From assembly GCF_947179165.1 (NCBI RefSeq), contig NC_077245.1, positions 47,455,286 through 47,519,285 of the forward strand: a stretch of DNA of 64,000 nucleotides, written 5' to 3'. Positions 33,112-46,074 of this stretch are shown piece by piece; the stretch's first letter is position 1, and each line of letters opens with the position of its first letter. The notes below the pieces were generated by a model, which saw only the letters and a list, made by a program, of their open reading frames with translations, ran no database searches and had not been told where the DNA came from. The stretch is from Solanum dulcamara (Eukaryota; Streptophyta; Magnoliopsida; Solanales; Solanaceae). A program made the position numbers and the translations under genes.

Positions 33112-36100
33112 TGTTATACCCCTCACTTTTGTACCTTGAAACATGTTCCTAAACTTCTTGAAAATGTCTATGTGACCCCCTATTGTCCACACACATCAAA
33201 CAACTATAAGGAAAGAAGAATGCGATACCCCATGAGAGGAAAGGTTGGAAATAGGGCTAGGAGAGTCTAGAAGGAGTTGGAGGCCAAGTAACGAGTTATA
33301 GGATTCAACTTACCTATGTAAGCTACTAACTTACAAGTCTTGCATACTTCATCCACTTGAGTACATACCAAGCTTACGTAGCAAGGATTACATAGGTTCT
33401 TAAAATAAGATGAGATTATGAACCCACAAAGAGGGAGAAGAGTGCCACATGGCAGCAAGAGAAGTCACCACATGGCATCTTGGGAAAGTGGCACATGGAA
33501 GAAGATGACCCACCTGCTTGGGGTCAAGTCGGTGACCCACCTGCTTGGTGGGTGGGCTCCACAAGGACATATGGCAACCTAGGAGGCATGGCATGGATAT
33601 GTGGCCCAATAGGGTCTAGACACATGTCACCCTATGGGGATGACACGTTTCACCTCCTAAGGAGGTATATACATTCACCTTATAATGACTAAAAGTAATT
33701 CTTTTGTTCATACTTAGCCAAAAATATGAAGAACTTGGAGAATAAGGGAGCATAGCTACGGATTACTCCCTTCAAAGGTGAGTTCTAATTTTTCTCCGTG
33801 AATTAATTATATAAGGTGTTACTAGATCACTTGGAGGTATATATATGTATATTATGGTGACTAAGGAGTCATTTCTTCATCCCTACACCTAGAAACTTAA
33901 AGAGAAAAACGTTAGAGCAAGAGGAGGAGGGCTACGGGTTTGGCCACCTTGAGGTAAGCCTCCGACTTTCATTCCATGAATTAATTGTTGAAGGTATCCC
34001 ATGGTTACATAACAGTTTTTAATAGAATAAAATCACAATTTGGGGCAGCAAATAAGTGACACAAATAGTCTGCTCCATTTCAGCACATCAAGATGTTTCC
34101 GAAGTGGGTTTTGGCAAGTTTTTGCCAATTTCGGGTAAGGTAAAGTCTTTCCTTTCAATTTGGAGGTTATGGTGTTTTTATGTAGTGTATTACATGTATT
34201 TTATATGGCTGGAAATATGAAAATGCCATAAAGAGGCTTCACGTTAGAACCAATCTAAATTAAAGTCTTTCTAGACGAGTTAAAGTTGTTAAAGGTTGCA
34301 TAGTGTTGTTGCGATTGTGGTGCTGCGATGGGAGTTAGTTTGATGGTGTGTTTCAGGGATGGAACACGTCCCAAAAGGGGTGTGCAAGCTTCTATTTGCA
34401 GCCACACGACCCTCCGCTTCGTATGGTTAAAGATTTTGCGAAATAGAGACTAGAAACCCTATTTTGGATATAATAATTTTGAGCGAGTCATTCGGAGTTT
34501 GTATTGTGTAACATTGATGTGAATTGCTTGTATATATGCTTCAGGTTGTTGTGGTTGGTTTTATTTAGTGATTATAGATGTTATTGGAAATTCGGATTTG
34601 ACATGTTATAGGAGAGGTGCTGCCCAATTTTCATTAATGCCTTAACTAACAAAAGAACTAGTCGAGAATACGAGGGAGAAAATGAGTTCTATGAATACTT
34701 GGGTGCAATTTAAGATGCTTAAAAGTCAAGGGTTGTTGATATTCATATTTCTTCCGTGTTGAATAGGTTCAAAGGAAGATGAGGTGAATGTGACAAAGAG
34801 TAACCCGTAAGAGGTATGTGAAGCTTTCTCTTGGCATATTTTTGGCATAAGTATGTAAAGCTATCTCTCTTTCCTTTTGGCATGTCTTAGCCTTAAGTGG
34901 GTGGTATATGAAATGTGGGGATAATTCCATTCCCAGAACTCCAAGTACACCTCATAATCCCTATCCACTGCTTGATGTTGGAAACCCTACAAGAATCGAG
35001 TATTGCCTTCCAAGGCTTGTACGTGTTGAAAAGTAGTGTATGTAGATCTATCCTTCCTTTCTCTTTAGATGTATTTGGCATGAAAATGAGATTATGATGC
35101 CATGGTTTTTCACCGATCCCCATGACGGGCCAGGTATGAAATATGTACATAATGACCACATGAAGGAAAGTATAGACTATGTAGATCTTATCCTCTTTCT
35201 TTTTTTGGCATGTCTTAGACGTAAGTAGAACATGATACAATCTCTGGATAATTCCATTATTAAGCATCTCCTATTTACTTCTGGATATCGAACTCTTATA
35301 GTAGTTAAACTATTTTCCTTGAAACTTTTGCATATTAAAAAGGTAACAGATGTACAGGCTCCAAGTCTTTACGACTATATGACAACAATTGATTCTGGTT
35401 CCATAAGAGATTTGTCCTTACTTTAATAGATTTCTGGGGTCCCCGAGATTCTAAGTGATATATCCCCTAATGGAATTTAGAGGCCCTTGATAGGACTACA
35501 CTACTACTCAGGTTTTCAAATGATAGCTTAATTTTCTTATACGGTCGAGTCTCTGATAATGTTTTAAATTGCATATGGTTACTCACTACTCTACTTGTGC
35601 ATACTGTAACCCTTCTATCACCGAGTCCCAGGCCGGGTACGTTGACGTGCGTTTTTTATTGCATTATCCATCGAGTCCCTCTCTAAAGGGCTAGGTACGC
35701 TATACGAGGACATGATAATGCAATAACATAAAAAACTCACTGAGTCCCTCAGTAAAGGGCCGGATACATATGTATATATGTGATGATGTATTGTAATAAG
35801 GTGGTGATGGCGCCAGGCCTATGATTTTCGTATAGATATGATTCACCAGATCCCTGATAGGGCCGGCTATATTGTATAATTTGAGCATGCATGCTTTTAT
35901 GATTCACAAGATATAGGTACAGGTTTCTGATTTGATATTTTATCCCTTGCTTCTCTATTTCTGATATGCTTCCAGTTGTATTATATTATGTTTTACATAA
36001 TTAGTACATATGTCGTACTGACCCTTTTTCTCCGAGAGGGGCTACGTTTTATACCCATAGGTACAGATATAGGTTTTGGGAGTCCTTCAGCTTAGGATTA

Positions 36101-36529
36101 TGCTCAACTCAGCTGGAAGAGGCTCCCTTTTATCGGAGCCTAGTTTTATTACTGACCACATGGATGTATATGACTGCTATTGTTTATTCAGGGGTACGGC
36201 GGGGGCCCTGACCTGCCATATATTGTCATTAACATTTTTAGAGGTCTGTAGATATGTATGTGTAGGTTGTATATGTCAGTTGGGTTGAGCTAGGTCTACG
36301 TGATGTATAATATGTGTTATTATGTTATGGCAGCCTTGTCGGCTTGCATGCCCTTTTATGATGTGAGACAAATGAAAGAGGCTAAAGGTTTATGAAAATG
36401 TTATAGCCCATTAAGGTTCTGATGTATGGTATTACATTGTTTATAGTTCAACTTGACCACAGCTGATAGAAACGTATACGAGAGTCCAAGTCGGACCCCA
36501 GTCGCGGCCTATGGGGTTGGGTCATGACA
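33112..36529 (+). mobile_element. 3' LTR of element B (3418 bp, complete)
   Basis: Starts TGTTATACCCCTCAC after the purine tract and ends GGGTTGGGTCATGACA at 36529, directly against resumed A-family integrase (36530). U3 contains paired gacccacctgcttgg words around 33510-33560. The paired-hairpin box lies at 36002-36045, with its second hairpin decayed. Modules of the form gagtccc...aaaggg...ccggatac recur at about 35620, 35680, 35740 and 35850. No coding capacity. Confidence 0.9.
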
Positions 36530-37167
36530 ATTGAGATGGCTCCTTTTGAGGCATTGTATGGTAGGAGGTATAGATCTACTATTGGTTGGTTTGAGGTAGG
36601 TGAAATTGCTTTGATAGAACCCGAGTTGGTCTTTGAGGCTATAGAGAAGGTTAGGCTCATAAGAGAGAGGCTCAAAATAGTCGAGAGTTGACAAAAGGCC
36701 CACCTGGATATGAGAAAAGAAAGCTTGAATTTGAGGTTAATGATTGGGTTTACTTAAAAACCTTACCCATGAAGGGTGTAATATTTTTTGGTAAGAAAGG
36801 AAAGCTGAGTGCCCGCTATGTTGGCCCATATAGGATTTTGAGGAGGAATGGTAAGATTTCTTATGAGTTAAATTTTCTTTCGGATTTGGCATCGGTGCAT
36901 TCAATGTTTCAGGTGTCTTTGTTGCGGAAGTTCGTTGGTGATCCTAGCTCTATTGTACCATTGGACAACACTGACGTGAAAGTGAGCCTTTCATATGAGG
37001 AGGTTCTGGTTGAGATCTTAGAATGGAAAGTTAGGAAGTTGATAAATAAGGAAATTGCTTCAGTTAAGGTGTTATGGAGGAACCAAGAGATTGAGAGTGA
37101 TACATGGGTACCCGAAGTTGATATGACATCCCGAAATCCTCATCTCTTTTTTTCTGTTCCTAGTTGA
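36530..37167 (+). pseudogene. pol: Integrase end and chromodomain-like tail of element A, two lesions
   Basis: Begins in frame right after the B LTR with [17 protein letters not shown], the end of the integrase core. It meets a TGA at about 36688, and one base appears missing in an A run near 36712. From there 36688-37167 is open for about 150 codons: LEFEVNDWVYLK, FGKKGKLSARYVGPYRIL, SVHSMFQVSLLRKFVGDPSS, SYEEVLVEILEWKVRKL, and a tail TWVPEVDMTSRNPHLF before a natural stop. This is the best preserved pol end in the window. It belongs with the gag-RT part at 24696-26675; the segment between RT and here (RNase H, integrase N-terminus) was lost when or after B inserted. Confidence 0.88.
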
Positions 37168-37412
37168 GGTATTTAGTTCTTTCATGATCTAATTAGCCTA
37201 AATTACTTTCTTCAGTCATTCTCATGGGTTCCTATGCATTTATATTCACGAAATGAGTTTTAAAGACATGGTTTAGCTTGAGATTGAAGTTTTCATGTTT
37301 TATGCATTTTCAATATGTTTTGCATTCATGTTGGGCTGCTATGTTCCTTTTCTATTCCATTCATGCTAGTTTGAGTCTCATTCGAGGACAAATATTCCCA
37401 AAGGGGAGATAT
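37168..37412 (+). mobile_element. Element A 3' untranslated sequence and polypurine tract
   Basis: Noncoding. Ends with cccaaaggggagata (about 37398-37412) directly before the LTR start TGTAAGACTCC. It carries the attcgaggacaaatattccc lead-in shared by the purine tracts of other elements here. Confidence 0.75.
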
Positions 37413-38356
37413 TGTAAGACTCCAGAATTTGAAGGCCAAACAAAATATTGGATGCAGGGAAAAAGTTTTAGAAAAACTACTAGTTTAGGTTCCTTTGAGT
37501 CGAACTATGATCTGTAAGAAGTATTATGACTCATAGAAATGATTCGTAAGAGGCCCAACGCTTTCGTAGAATTTTTATTTCTGAGACGAGTCAAATTGAT
37601 GACTCATAAACACTTTGACAACTCATAGAAGTGATTCGTAAGAAAGGTCTAAGATAGGGGAAGATTACCAAGTATTAACCCACCCTATGAGAGGTTCCTA
37701 CTACTCGTAGGAATTCCTACAATTCATAGGAAGGACTTGTAGAAGAGGTTCAGAGACTCAATTTTGCAAGGTTTTCAGAGTTGTAGGATGAATGGGTTCT
37801 ATGACTCATAGAATGTTTGACGACTCGTAAACACCACTCGTAGGATGGATCCTGAAGTTATAATTTTGGCGTAATGTTAGGGTGTTCTACGACTGGACTT
37901 GATGACTCTTCATAGTTATTACAACTCATAGGATCTAAGTAGTAGGTCGCTCCGGCCTGTTTTAATGGGGGTGCTTTGGGTATCTCCCATCCTATGTGCA
38001 CTTAAACTACGTCGTTATGGACTAACAAACTACCCCATAACCATTTTTTCCTTCAAATATACAACATTCTCTCCTATTTCCTTATTCTCTAAAAATTCCT
38101 CAATTCATCTTCTCAAAACTCTCTTTCAAGTGCAAAGGAAGAAAAGCTAGTGTTTCAATCATCAAGTTTTTCAAACTTCACCATTTCTAGTCCTTGATAA
38201 CCAAGGTATGTGGGACTTTATCCATGGGTACCTTTCACCCATGGAATCCCAAAGATTTTTCTCAAACTCTCTTATCATTTCTCATTCAAAAAGCCTAATA
38301 TTCATGATTTGTATTGGGTCTTCATAATTATAATATATTTCAATGCTATTAGACTA

Positions 38357-38361
38357 CTTAT
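38357..38361. repeat. Target-site duplication, left copy (cttat)
   Basis: cttat directly before TGTTACACCCC; repeated exactly at 41811-41815 directly after the LTR end. Confidence 0.93.
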
Positions 38362-41300
38362 TGTTACACCCCACACTCTCGAGCTTGGAATGTCTCTTAA
38401 GTTCCTTAGACATTATCATGGGAGCCGAATAAGCTACGACACTATCAAATGACTCTAAGGAATGGAGAATGTGATACCTAATAGTAGAGAAGGTTGGAAA
38501 TAGAGTCATAAGAATCCGGAAGGAATTGGAGGCCAAATAATGAGTCGTAGGACTCGATTTACCTACGTAAACTACTAATTTAGAATTCTTATACACTTGA
38601 GTTGCTTAAGGACATACCAAGCTTACGTAGCATGGATTATATAGGATCCTAAAATAAGACAAGATTATGAACCCACGAGGAAGGGGAAAATATGACATGT
38701 GGCAGCCAATGGAGGAGTGAAACGTGGAAGCACCTCAAGCAAAAAGTTGACCCACCTTCTTGGGGTCAAGTAAGTGACCCACCTGCTTGGGGAAGGTGGG
38801 ACCCACTACCACGTGGCAGCCCTTCCTTCAATGCATGGATACGGTGGCCCAATAGGGGCTGGACACGTGTCCCCCTTAGGGGATGACATGTTTCACCTCT
38901 TGGGACCACATATATGTATGTATATGTAACATATACTTCAGTTCCTGCACCTAAATCCGCAGAAAAACAAAGAAAACAGACCCTAAACTTGGAGACAAAA
39001 GTGTGGCGGCTAGGAGGAAAAAAATAGGTAAGTCCAAATTTCGTTCTGTAAATTAATTATCTAGCGTATATCATGATGATATGGAGGTATTAGAAGTATA
39101 AAATCATGAATTGTTGCAGCCAAAACGGACAGCAAACAGTCCACACAGTTTCAGTGCGACTAGAGAAGTTTCGAGGCGAGTTTTGGCAAGTTTTGGCTAA
39201 TTTCGGGTAAGGTAAGACTTCTCCTTTAAATTTGGACTTTATGGGGTGGTTATTTAGGGTATTATATACCTTCTATACTGCTGTAAGTATAAAAAAGTCA
39301 TGGAAATGCTCGACAATAGAAATAATCGAAAGTGAAGTCGTCGTAGTTACATTGTAGTCGAAATGGGGTATTGTGTGTGTTGGGTGATGCTGCAGGTGTG
39401 TGGTGATATGTTTCAGGGCCTAAATATATTTTAAAAGGGGTGTGGGTGCTGCTGATTGCATCCAAATGACCCCTTGTTTCGTATAATTAAAGGTTTTGCA
39501 AAACAAAGACTAGAAACCCTATTTTGGTATTACAATTTTCAGCGAGTTGGGTGGAGTTTATATTGTGTAATGTTGCCATCTTTTACTTTTATATGATCTG
39601 CAGGTTGTTGTTGTTGGTTGTATATAGTAATTAGGTATGTAATTCGGAATTCGGATAGGGCATATTATAGGAGAGATGCTGCTCAATTTCCGATAACTTT
39701 TTAAATGAGTTAAGGAACTAGTCGAAGAGGCGAGCGAGGAAATGAGTTTTGTGAATACTAAGGTGCAAAAGAAGGAGCTAAAAATTTTAAGGTTGTTTAT
39801 ACTCGCCTTGCTTCCATGTTAAATATGTTTGGAGGACGATGACGTGGATGTGATTAAGAGAAGTCCATATGAGGTATGTGAAGCTTTCTTTTGGCATGTT
39901 TTTGGAATACGTAGGTAGAGCTATCTTTCTTTTCTTTTGGCATGTATTAGATGTAAGTTATGAATGATATGTATGTGATATTTGGGATTCAATCCATTCA
40001 TAAAGCCTTCAATATAAGTCGAAACTCTCATTTACTTTTTGATGTTAGAACTCCTGCAATAGCTGGGTTATTGCCTTTAAGTCTTATATTTGATGAAAAG
40101 TAGTACATGTAAAGCCTATCTCTTTTTTCCTTTAGAATAACTTAATTTTAAGTAAAATGATATACGATATGGGTTTAGAGGTAATTCTATTTATGAGCTC
40201 TAAGTGTAACTCATGACTTGTAGTCACTTCTGAACATTAAGAGTCTGAAAGTAGTCAAACTACTATTCTTTAGCCTGCTATATAATGAATAGTAAGTGGA
40301 GGTACCAGGTCCTCTTTGTAAAGGCTCTGAAATGATAAATGCGTCTGATTGCATAATTGAGTCTTTGACTAGATAAATTGTGTTTCTGATTGCATAGACT
40401 ATATTTCTGATTGCATAAATTGTGTGGCATTATCTTGATGCATGTCTGTGATCCCTGAAGCCCCAACTGATGTAAGCCCTAATGACATCTAAAGGGGTAC
40501 CTGGGATAATTACTTCCCTGGTCTTTAGGTGACTGTTCACTTAACTGTTTCATCTAGTCTAAGATAATGACTTAGTTGCATATGGTTTCTCACTACTCTA
40601 CTCGTGCATACTGTAACCCATCCTTCCTCGAGTCCCACGATGGGCTGGGAAAATTATCATGTGCAGTTTTACTACTTCTTTCACCGTATCCCAGGCCAGA
40701 TGTGTATACTTCCACGCACAAGGAGACGATTCTGTACGTGAGGTATGATATATGTTATATGTTATGACGATACAATTATTCACCAAGTCTCGGGCTGGCT
40801 GTAATATGATGGTATATATGGCGAAATAAGGAAGGAACATTGAGTCCCTCCTTAAAGGGTCGGATACAGTATGTATATTATAATGGTACGCTATAGATGT
40901 ACATCACTTCATTTACCGAGTTGCTCACTAAAGGGCCGGATACTTTATGTAGGCATGCATATGAGATTAGAGTGATACATTTGTGACCCCGAGCCCCATA
41001 GTGAACTAGATGTAGTACATTGAAATACATGATAAGATTATATGATATACGATGATATGATGCCGTATATGATGATATGATAAAATAAAATGCATGATGA
41101 TATGATGACATGTGAATATGAGGAAATGATTTTGACACCGAGTTCACTAGAGGGTTGGGCACAACATATGATGATGTATATGATTATGTGTCCTAAGATA
41201 CAGGTACCATAATATGTTAATTGTTATACTTATCCCCTGCATCCTTATTTCAATTATGGTCTCAGTTATTATATGTTATGTTTTACATACTCAGTACATA

Positions 41301-41810
41301 TATCGTACTGACCCCTCTTTTCTCGGGGGCTGCATTTCATGCCCGCAGGTACATGTGTTTATTTTGGAGATCTGTCAGCTTAGGATTTCCTCTCAGCTAT
41401 GTTGGAAGTGCTCCACTGTTCTGGAGCCTAATTTTTTATACTGGTCATGTAATATGTATATATTTATATATTCAGGGGTACGACGGGGGCCTTATCCCAC
41501 CGTATAATGCAGTTATTACTCTTAGAGGTGTGTAGATATGTGTATGTGGGTTATTTGTAAGTTCATTTCAATTGTGCTCATACAACTTATTGCAAGTGTT
41601 TTTATGGTACGGCAACCTCGTCGGCTCGCGTGCCCTTTCCTATTATGATACAAGTGAATGAGGCTACAGATTTATGAAAAAAAAATTGACCCATTGGAGT
41701 TTGTGTATAGTGTCACATAACACACGGTTCAACTTAAGTGTAACTGATAGGTATGTATACGGGGGTCCAGGTTGTACCCCAGTCACGGCCTACGGGGTTA
41801 GGTTGTGACA
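38362..41810 (+). mobile_element. Solo LTR C (3449 bp), B-related, complete ends
   Basis: Begins TGTTACACCCCACAC and ends GGGGTTAGGTTGTGACA, with 5-bp target repeats on both sides and no internal retrotransposon genes, primer site or purine tract. It is related to the B LTRs: U3 with gtgacccacctgcttggg words (38750-38800), repeated ggcatgt..tag segments (39890-39955), gagtccctc..aaaggg modules (40626-41150) and the paired-hairpin box at 41292-41333. It formed by recombination between two LTRs of an element inserted in the A LTR. Confidence 0.93.
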
Positions 41811-41815
41811 CTTAT
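41811..41815. repeat. Target-site duplication, right copy (cttat)
   Basis: Exact match to 38357-38361; removal of the solo LTR and one copy restores the A LTR. Confidence 0.93.
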
Positions 41816-43269
41816 ACCTAATTCACATCATATTGCATGATTTTAAGATGAATTTCAATGACCCATGCTATATGCCTGTTCAATTATGATTTATGAACTA
41901 TGATCATGATTTTCAAGTTATATTCAATAAAAGCTTTATGAATGAGTTTTAAGGATGCTTTATGTAAAGAAGTTACGCATGATGTTCAATGTTGTTTCAA
42001 GCAAGCTAATGATAGGGTGACTTGAGGCCCTAAAGATGTTTTATGAAAAAGGATTTGTAATGATGAAAGGCCTACATCCATATTAGATGAATTAATCAAG
42101 TTAATGAGTTACTCTTATGATTTTACTATGATGATGATAGATGAGCTACTCTTATGTTATCTTTATAAATATAGGTTGAGGTCAATTATTACCTTTCCTT
42201 ATGATGTTATTTACTATGTTTTCATGAAATTTCCATTGGGATAATGACTAAGCACCAAAAGTATTTTAAGATAGGGTTCGGTCCAGTATACCATTGAAGC
42301 TAACCAAGAAAATCCTAGTAGCAATCTTTAGTCCCAAACTACGTTGCCTATGTACATTCAAAGATGTCAATATGGCGAAGCTAGTGGATCCACATAGCAA
42401 AGTTAAAAGACCTATTAATGGAGTATGCCCTGGAAAGGTATCCTCCCCCATCTCGATGTGGGAGTCATCGATTTCCATGTATTACCTCACATGGTCTTAT
42501 ATGTCGGTTAAAGGTCCTATCCCATATTGGTTAGAGTAAAGTTATGAGTTCATATGCTGATTAAGAGAGTTTTGATTGATCAATGAGATAAATGTTTAAA
42601 TGTTTTAATATTTTCATGACTTTATTCATGTTTTAAAGATATTGGGCCTGTATCCCATGATTCATATTGATTATATCCTATCTGTATTCTTCATGCATGT
42701 TCTCACATACTTAGTACATTTTATGTACTAACACATACTTTTTATCTACATTGTATCATAATGTAGGATCCGATGATTATGTTCATCCTCTTCCCACTCA
42801 TGGCTAGAGCTTGATATAGTAGCATTTGGTGGTGGGTACTCATGTAGGGACCGGCATTGCTCCACACTCTCCTCCCCGTGGCTAAGTTTGATCATTGAAA
42901 GTTACTACTAATTGGTGAGTTCCCACATTTTGGGAACATTCCTATCTTTCTCTCTTATGCTTTTTATAGACTATTGAGTTACATTTGGTACCTTTAACTT
43001 AAATCTTGAGAGTGATCTAGGGACATGTCTTAGCCCCCGCCAAGTTCTTAAAGTAGAAGGTATTGTTGAACAACAAAATGTATGATCTTCAAATAACTTT
43101 GACTCTTATTTTATGTCGAATCCCTTAGTACCGTTATCCCTTACATTTCTACTTGTTTGATTTTTATTACCGATGAAAAGCTTAATGAAATGATAAAAGG
43201 CTTGGATGAGGTGCCTTCGAGTACTTCATTAACCGTGTCATGCCTAGGTCCTAGACTTGGGTCGTGACA

Positions 43270-44890
43270 ACATAATATGATTCACAAACTAATAAACTTG
43301 AGAATATTGTCTTCCAAAAATCAAGTGATAAAATTAAAGCAATTACTAATAAAACTCTAAAAAATGATCTCTACGATAGACATGAAAAACAAAATAGAAT
43401 CAATAATAAAGAATTACATTAGAAAAAAATAAGTAGTTTTGTTGTACTAATCTTGGAATATTTTGGGCTGAGAGAAATTTGCTAAAAAGAAATGTATATA
43501 TATCATTTATACAATTATCTATCAAAAAGTAGATATTTGTTATAAAAATAAAAAGATAAATGGAAGATATTCATGCCAATTAATTGGGTCAAAATATAAT
43601 GATATGTTTTCGTTTAAGCCTATGTTCCAGTTGCACATGTTGCCGTTGTTGTATATCCTCAACTACTTGCATGATACCCAACATTAACAACACTACTCCT
43701 AACCTCTAGTTTCAAATGTGTTTCACTGATAAGGTACAAAATACATTGATGATGGTCCAATACTAATTGGAATATCACAATCTAACTTTGACTGCTTTTC
43801 TTGATAATTGTAATAAAATTGAGTAATTTTCATGAATTGAAATACCTCTCAGTTGAATGGAAACAAGTAATTACCAGTTTGGAGCATGTAAGGTTACTGA
43901 GTCAGCCAAAGGAAGCAGAAACCTACAAATTATCTAAAACACCAAAGTAAAGAAACAAATGAATTTACCTAACACAAACTTTTTCAAGTAAAATGAAATT
44001 GAGTGAGCATAATTTTCATGAAAAGTGAGAATATAACTTAATTAGACTTGTTATTGCTGAAAGAATAGGTCAATTAACCTAAAAATAGGAGTGAGAAAAA
44101 AAAGCACAATCCACCTAAAAATATCCTACAAAAATCTGCATAATACACTAAACATAATCAAGCACCAACGAATATATTGCTAAATCAAATAAATCTTTAA
44201 GAACCATAAATTATCACAAATGTTCAGAACAAAAACTTAAAACATAAACAAACAAATCGAAGGAATCAAAGATATAGAAAAAAGGACCTAAAAATTGGCG
44301 AGACTAGTGAACTATTCAACTTGAGAGAGATGGTGCCAAAACTTGTAATGATATTAGATCTACAACTGTATTTTTCCAATCGAACGACTATGGGTGGAAA
44401 TTTCGAAAGAATTGTGTTGCCAAGGTTGATTGAATGTTGAAACTTGAAAGACCTAGTCCCTCACCCATTCTCCCATGGCAAAGACGATTAAGAAGCTGAA
44501 GAAAGAGGCTACATGGAAAGAGATGGACATGGTGAAAGAGTAAAAGAGAAATAGGGATAATGCAATCGATTGGGTCGAAGCGGACATTAACTTAAAAACA
44601 AACTAAAAGGGAACAAAAGAGGAAAAACATACATAAAATTAAACACAAAAGAAAGAAACCAAATTGGGAGATAAGCTAATCATTGCAATAGAGGCATTTG
44701 CAAAATAACAGTTGTGATAAAGGGTCTATAGCAATAGTTTAACAACCGTCCCAATATAACTATTGTAATAGATGATCTATTGTAACAGTTGTGAATTTGT
44801 AGCAAGTAGCTATTGCAATAGGTGGTCTATTGCAACAATTTTAAAACTATAGCAAAATAACTATTGCAATATGTCAAATTTCTAGTAGTG
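43270..44890. mobile_element. CACTA (En/Spm-like) DNA transposon, one end visible
   Basis: The right end 44875-44890 reads, on the minus strand, CACTACTAGAAATTTG, a typical CACTA terminal inverted repeat. Just inside it (44690-44870) are many subterminal words of the ctattgcaatag type in both orientations, including an exact palindrome at 44810-44821; such arrays bind the transposase in this superfamily. The remainder to the left is AT-rich with no recognised transposase. No matching left terminus was found, so the extent to 43270 (end of the A LTR) is a guess. It sits in an A/G-type LTR. Confidence 0.6.
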
Positions 44891-45475
44891 GGCATAGAAC
44901 AAGCCTTTAGCTCACCCAAACAAGAAAATAAATGTTCTAAAAATAACAACATCGTCTAGAGGTAGCATGAAAATTTCGATAGGTAGTCCCCGAAGCATGA
45001 GTACTTGCCAAATCAAGTGAACAAGTCTTCTATGTAGCCACAAGAGTGTGTAGGGTGATTGCCAAGCTCTATATTATAAGACAATGTAGGCAAGCAAAAG
45101 TAGTATGATTTAGTAATTTAAATATACTAAGTATATGAGCATGCAATGCAATATGCCATGATATAATAAAGTGATACAATAGACCATTCTAAGACCATGA
45201 AAACATTTAAACTACTATTTGGATTCATGAAACTTGGCCGAGGCAATAAAAGAGCCATCATGAATCATAAAATAACTTATGAACTATAATGGTAATCATG
45301 AGTCATCATAGAAAACCATATACTTTGAAAATACCATGAATCATAATGAAGTATACCATAAATCTATTGAGCGAAACGTTTAACCTTGTGAAAGCACACA
45401 CTTTACTTTGTGAGAGACACTGTTAACCAACATAAATCATGAGCTATAACATAGAGTCCCAAAGCTTAACCATAC
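44891..45475 (-). mobile_element. A/G-type LTR fragment, minus strand
   Basis: Matches 550-1140 of the G LTR: agctcacccaaacaagaaaa, the gtctagaggtag segment, gataggtagtcccc and the gtgagagacac...accaacataaa segment. It is cut on the left by the CACTA end and on the right by another LTR starting at 45476. Confidence 0.75.
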
Positions 45476-46074
45476 TATCAAGACCCAATTTCTCGAGTCA
45501 TTATGGCACCTACTATAACCCACCAATAGGTAAGCCAACCCGTAACCTAAAATAATAACTACTGGGTTCGAGGGCAAGTAAAGAGCTACTGCCAAAATAA
45601 AATGAGTTCAAGTCCCAAAAGTGGACCAAAAATATATATACAACATAAGTTAGTATCAAAACTACAAAAAGATGGGCAATCTAAGCTGAAAGAGACAGAC
45701 ATGATCTCAAAACGGCAAGTGCTCACTCTGGTCTTTGAAACTGACTGCAACAGACTCAACCTATCTGCGACGATACCTAGTGCTTGGTCCTGCATCACGA
45801 AAGTAGATGCAGAGTATAGTATGAGTACCAAGATAATAGGTACCCAATAGGTATCATAGGCCACTGAGTAAGAAAGGTAAAAGCAATATAAAAAGGAGGA
45901 ATAAACCTAAATAGAAGTCATAATAAGCAACTAAGGTAAGAAGGTACCATCTAAGAGAACTACAGCTAACTATACCCATCTGCCCCCCACCCATTAGCCC
46001 AGCCAGGACACTCGTGTTCAAGTTTAAATAAAACCCGGATAAACCCTTTATAAGCCCATCTAGGACACTGAATA
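45476..46074 (-). mobile_element. D-like LTR fragment, minus strand
   Basis: Begins TATCAAGACCC, and its first ~90 bp resemble the reverse of the end of the D LTR (20550-20627): ggcacctactataaccc and taggtaagccaaccc. Only about 600 bp is present before a B-type LTR interrupts at 46075. Noncoding. Confidence 0.55.
46070..46074. repeat. Candidate target-site repeat (gaata), partner outside the window
   Basis: These five bases precede the TGTCACGACC end of the left B LTR. The partner should follow the right LTR just past position 64000, so this cannot be confirmed here. Confidence 0.4.

Larger units (their letters stand above)
37413..43269 (+). mobile_element. 3' LTR of element A, split by solo LTR C
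   Basis: Starts TGTAAGACTCC and ends TTGGGTCGTGACA at 43269. The halves 37413-38361 and 41816-43269 together (about 2.4 kb) match the A LTR at 22452-24695. The first part has many tacgactcat/cgtag words; the second has the ctcacatggtctta and tagtacattttatgtacta segments. It is interrupted by solo LTR C. Nothing coding is recognised. Confidence 0.85.

Noticed and set aside
43270..44650. Possible host gene between element A and the CACTA end
   Set aside because: No frame above about 60 codons, no recognisable motif or splice pattern; AT-rich filler of a CACTA interior is more likely.
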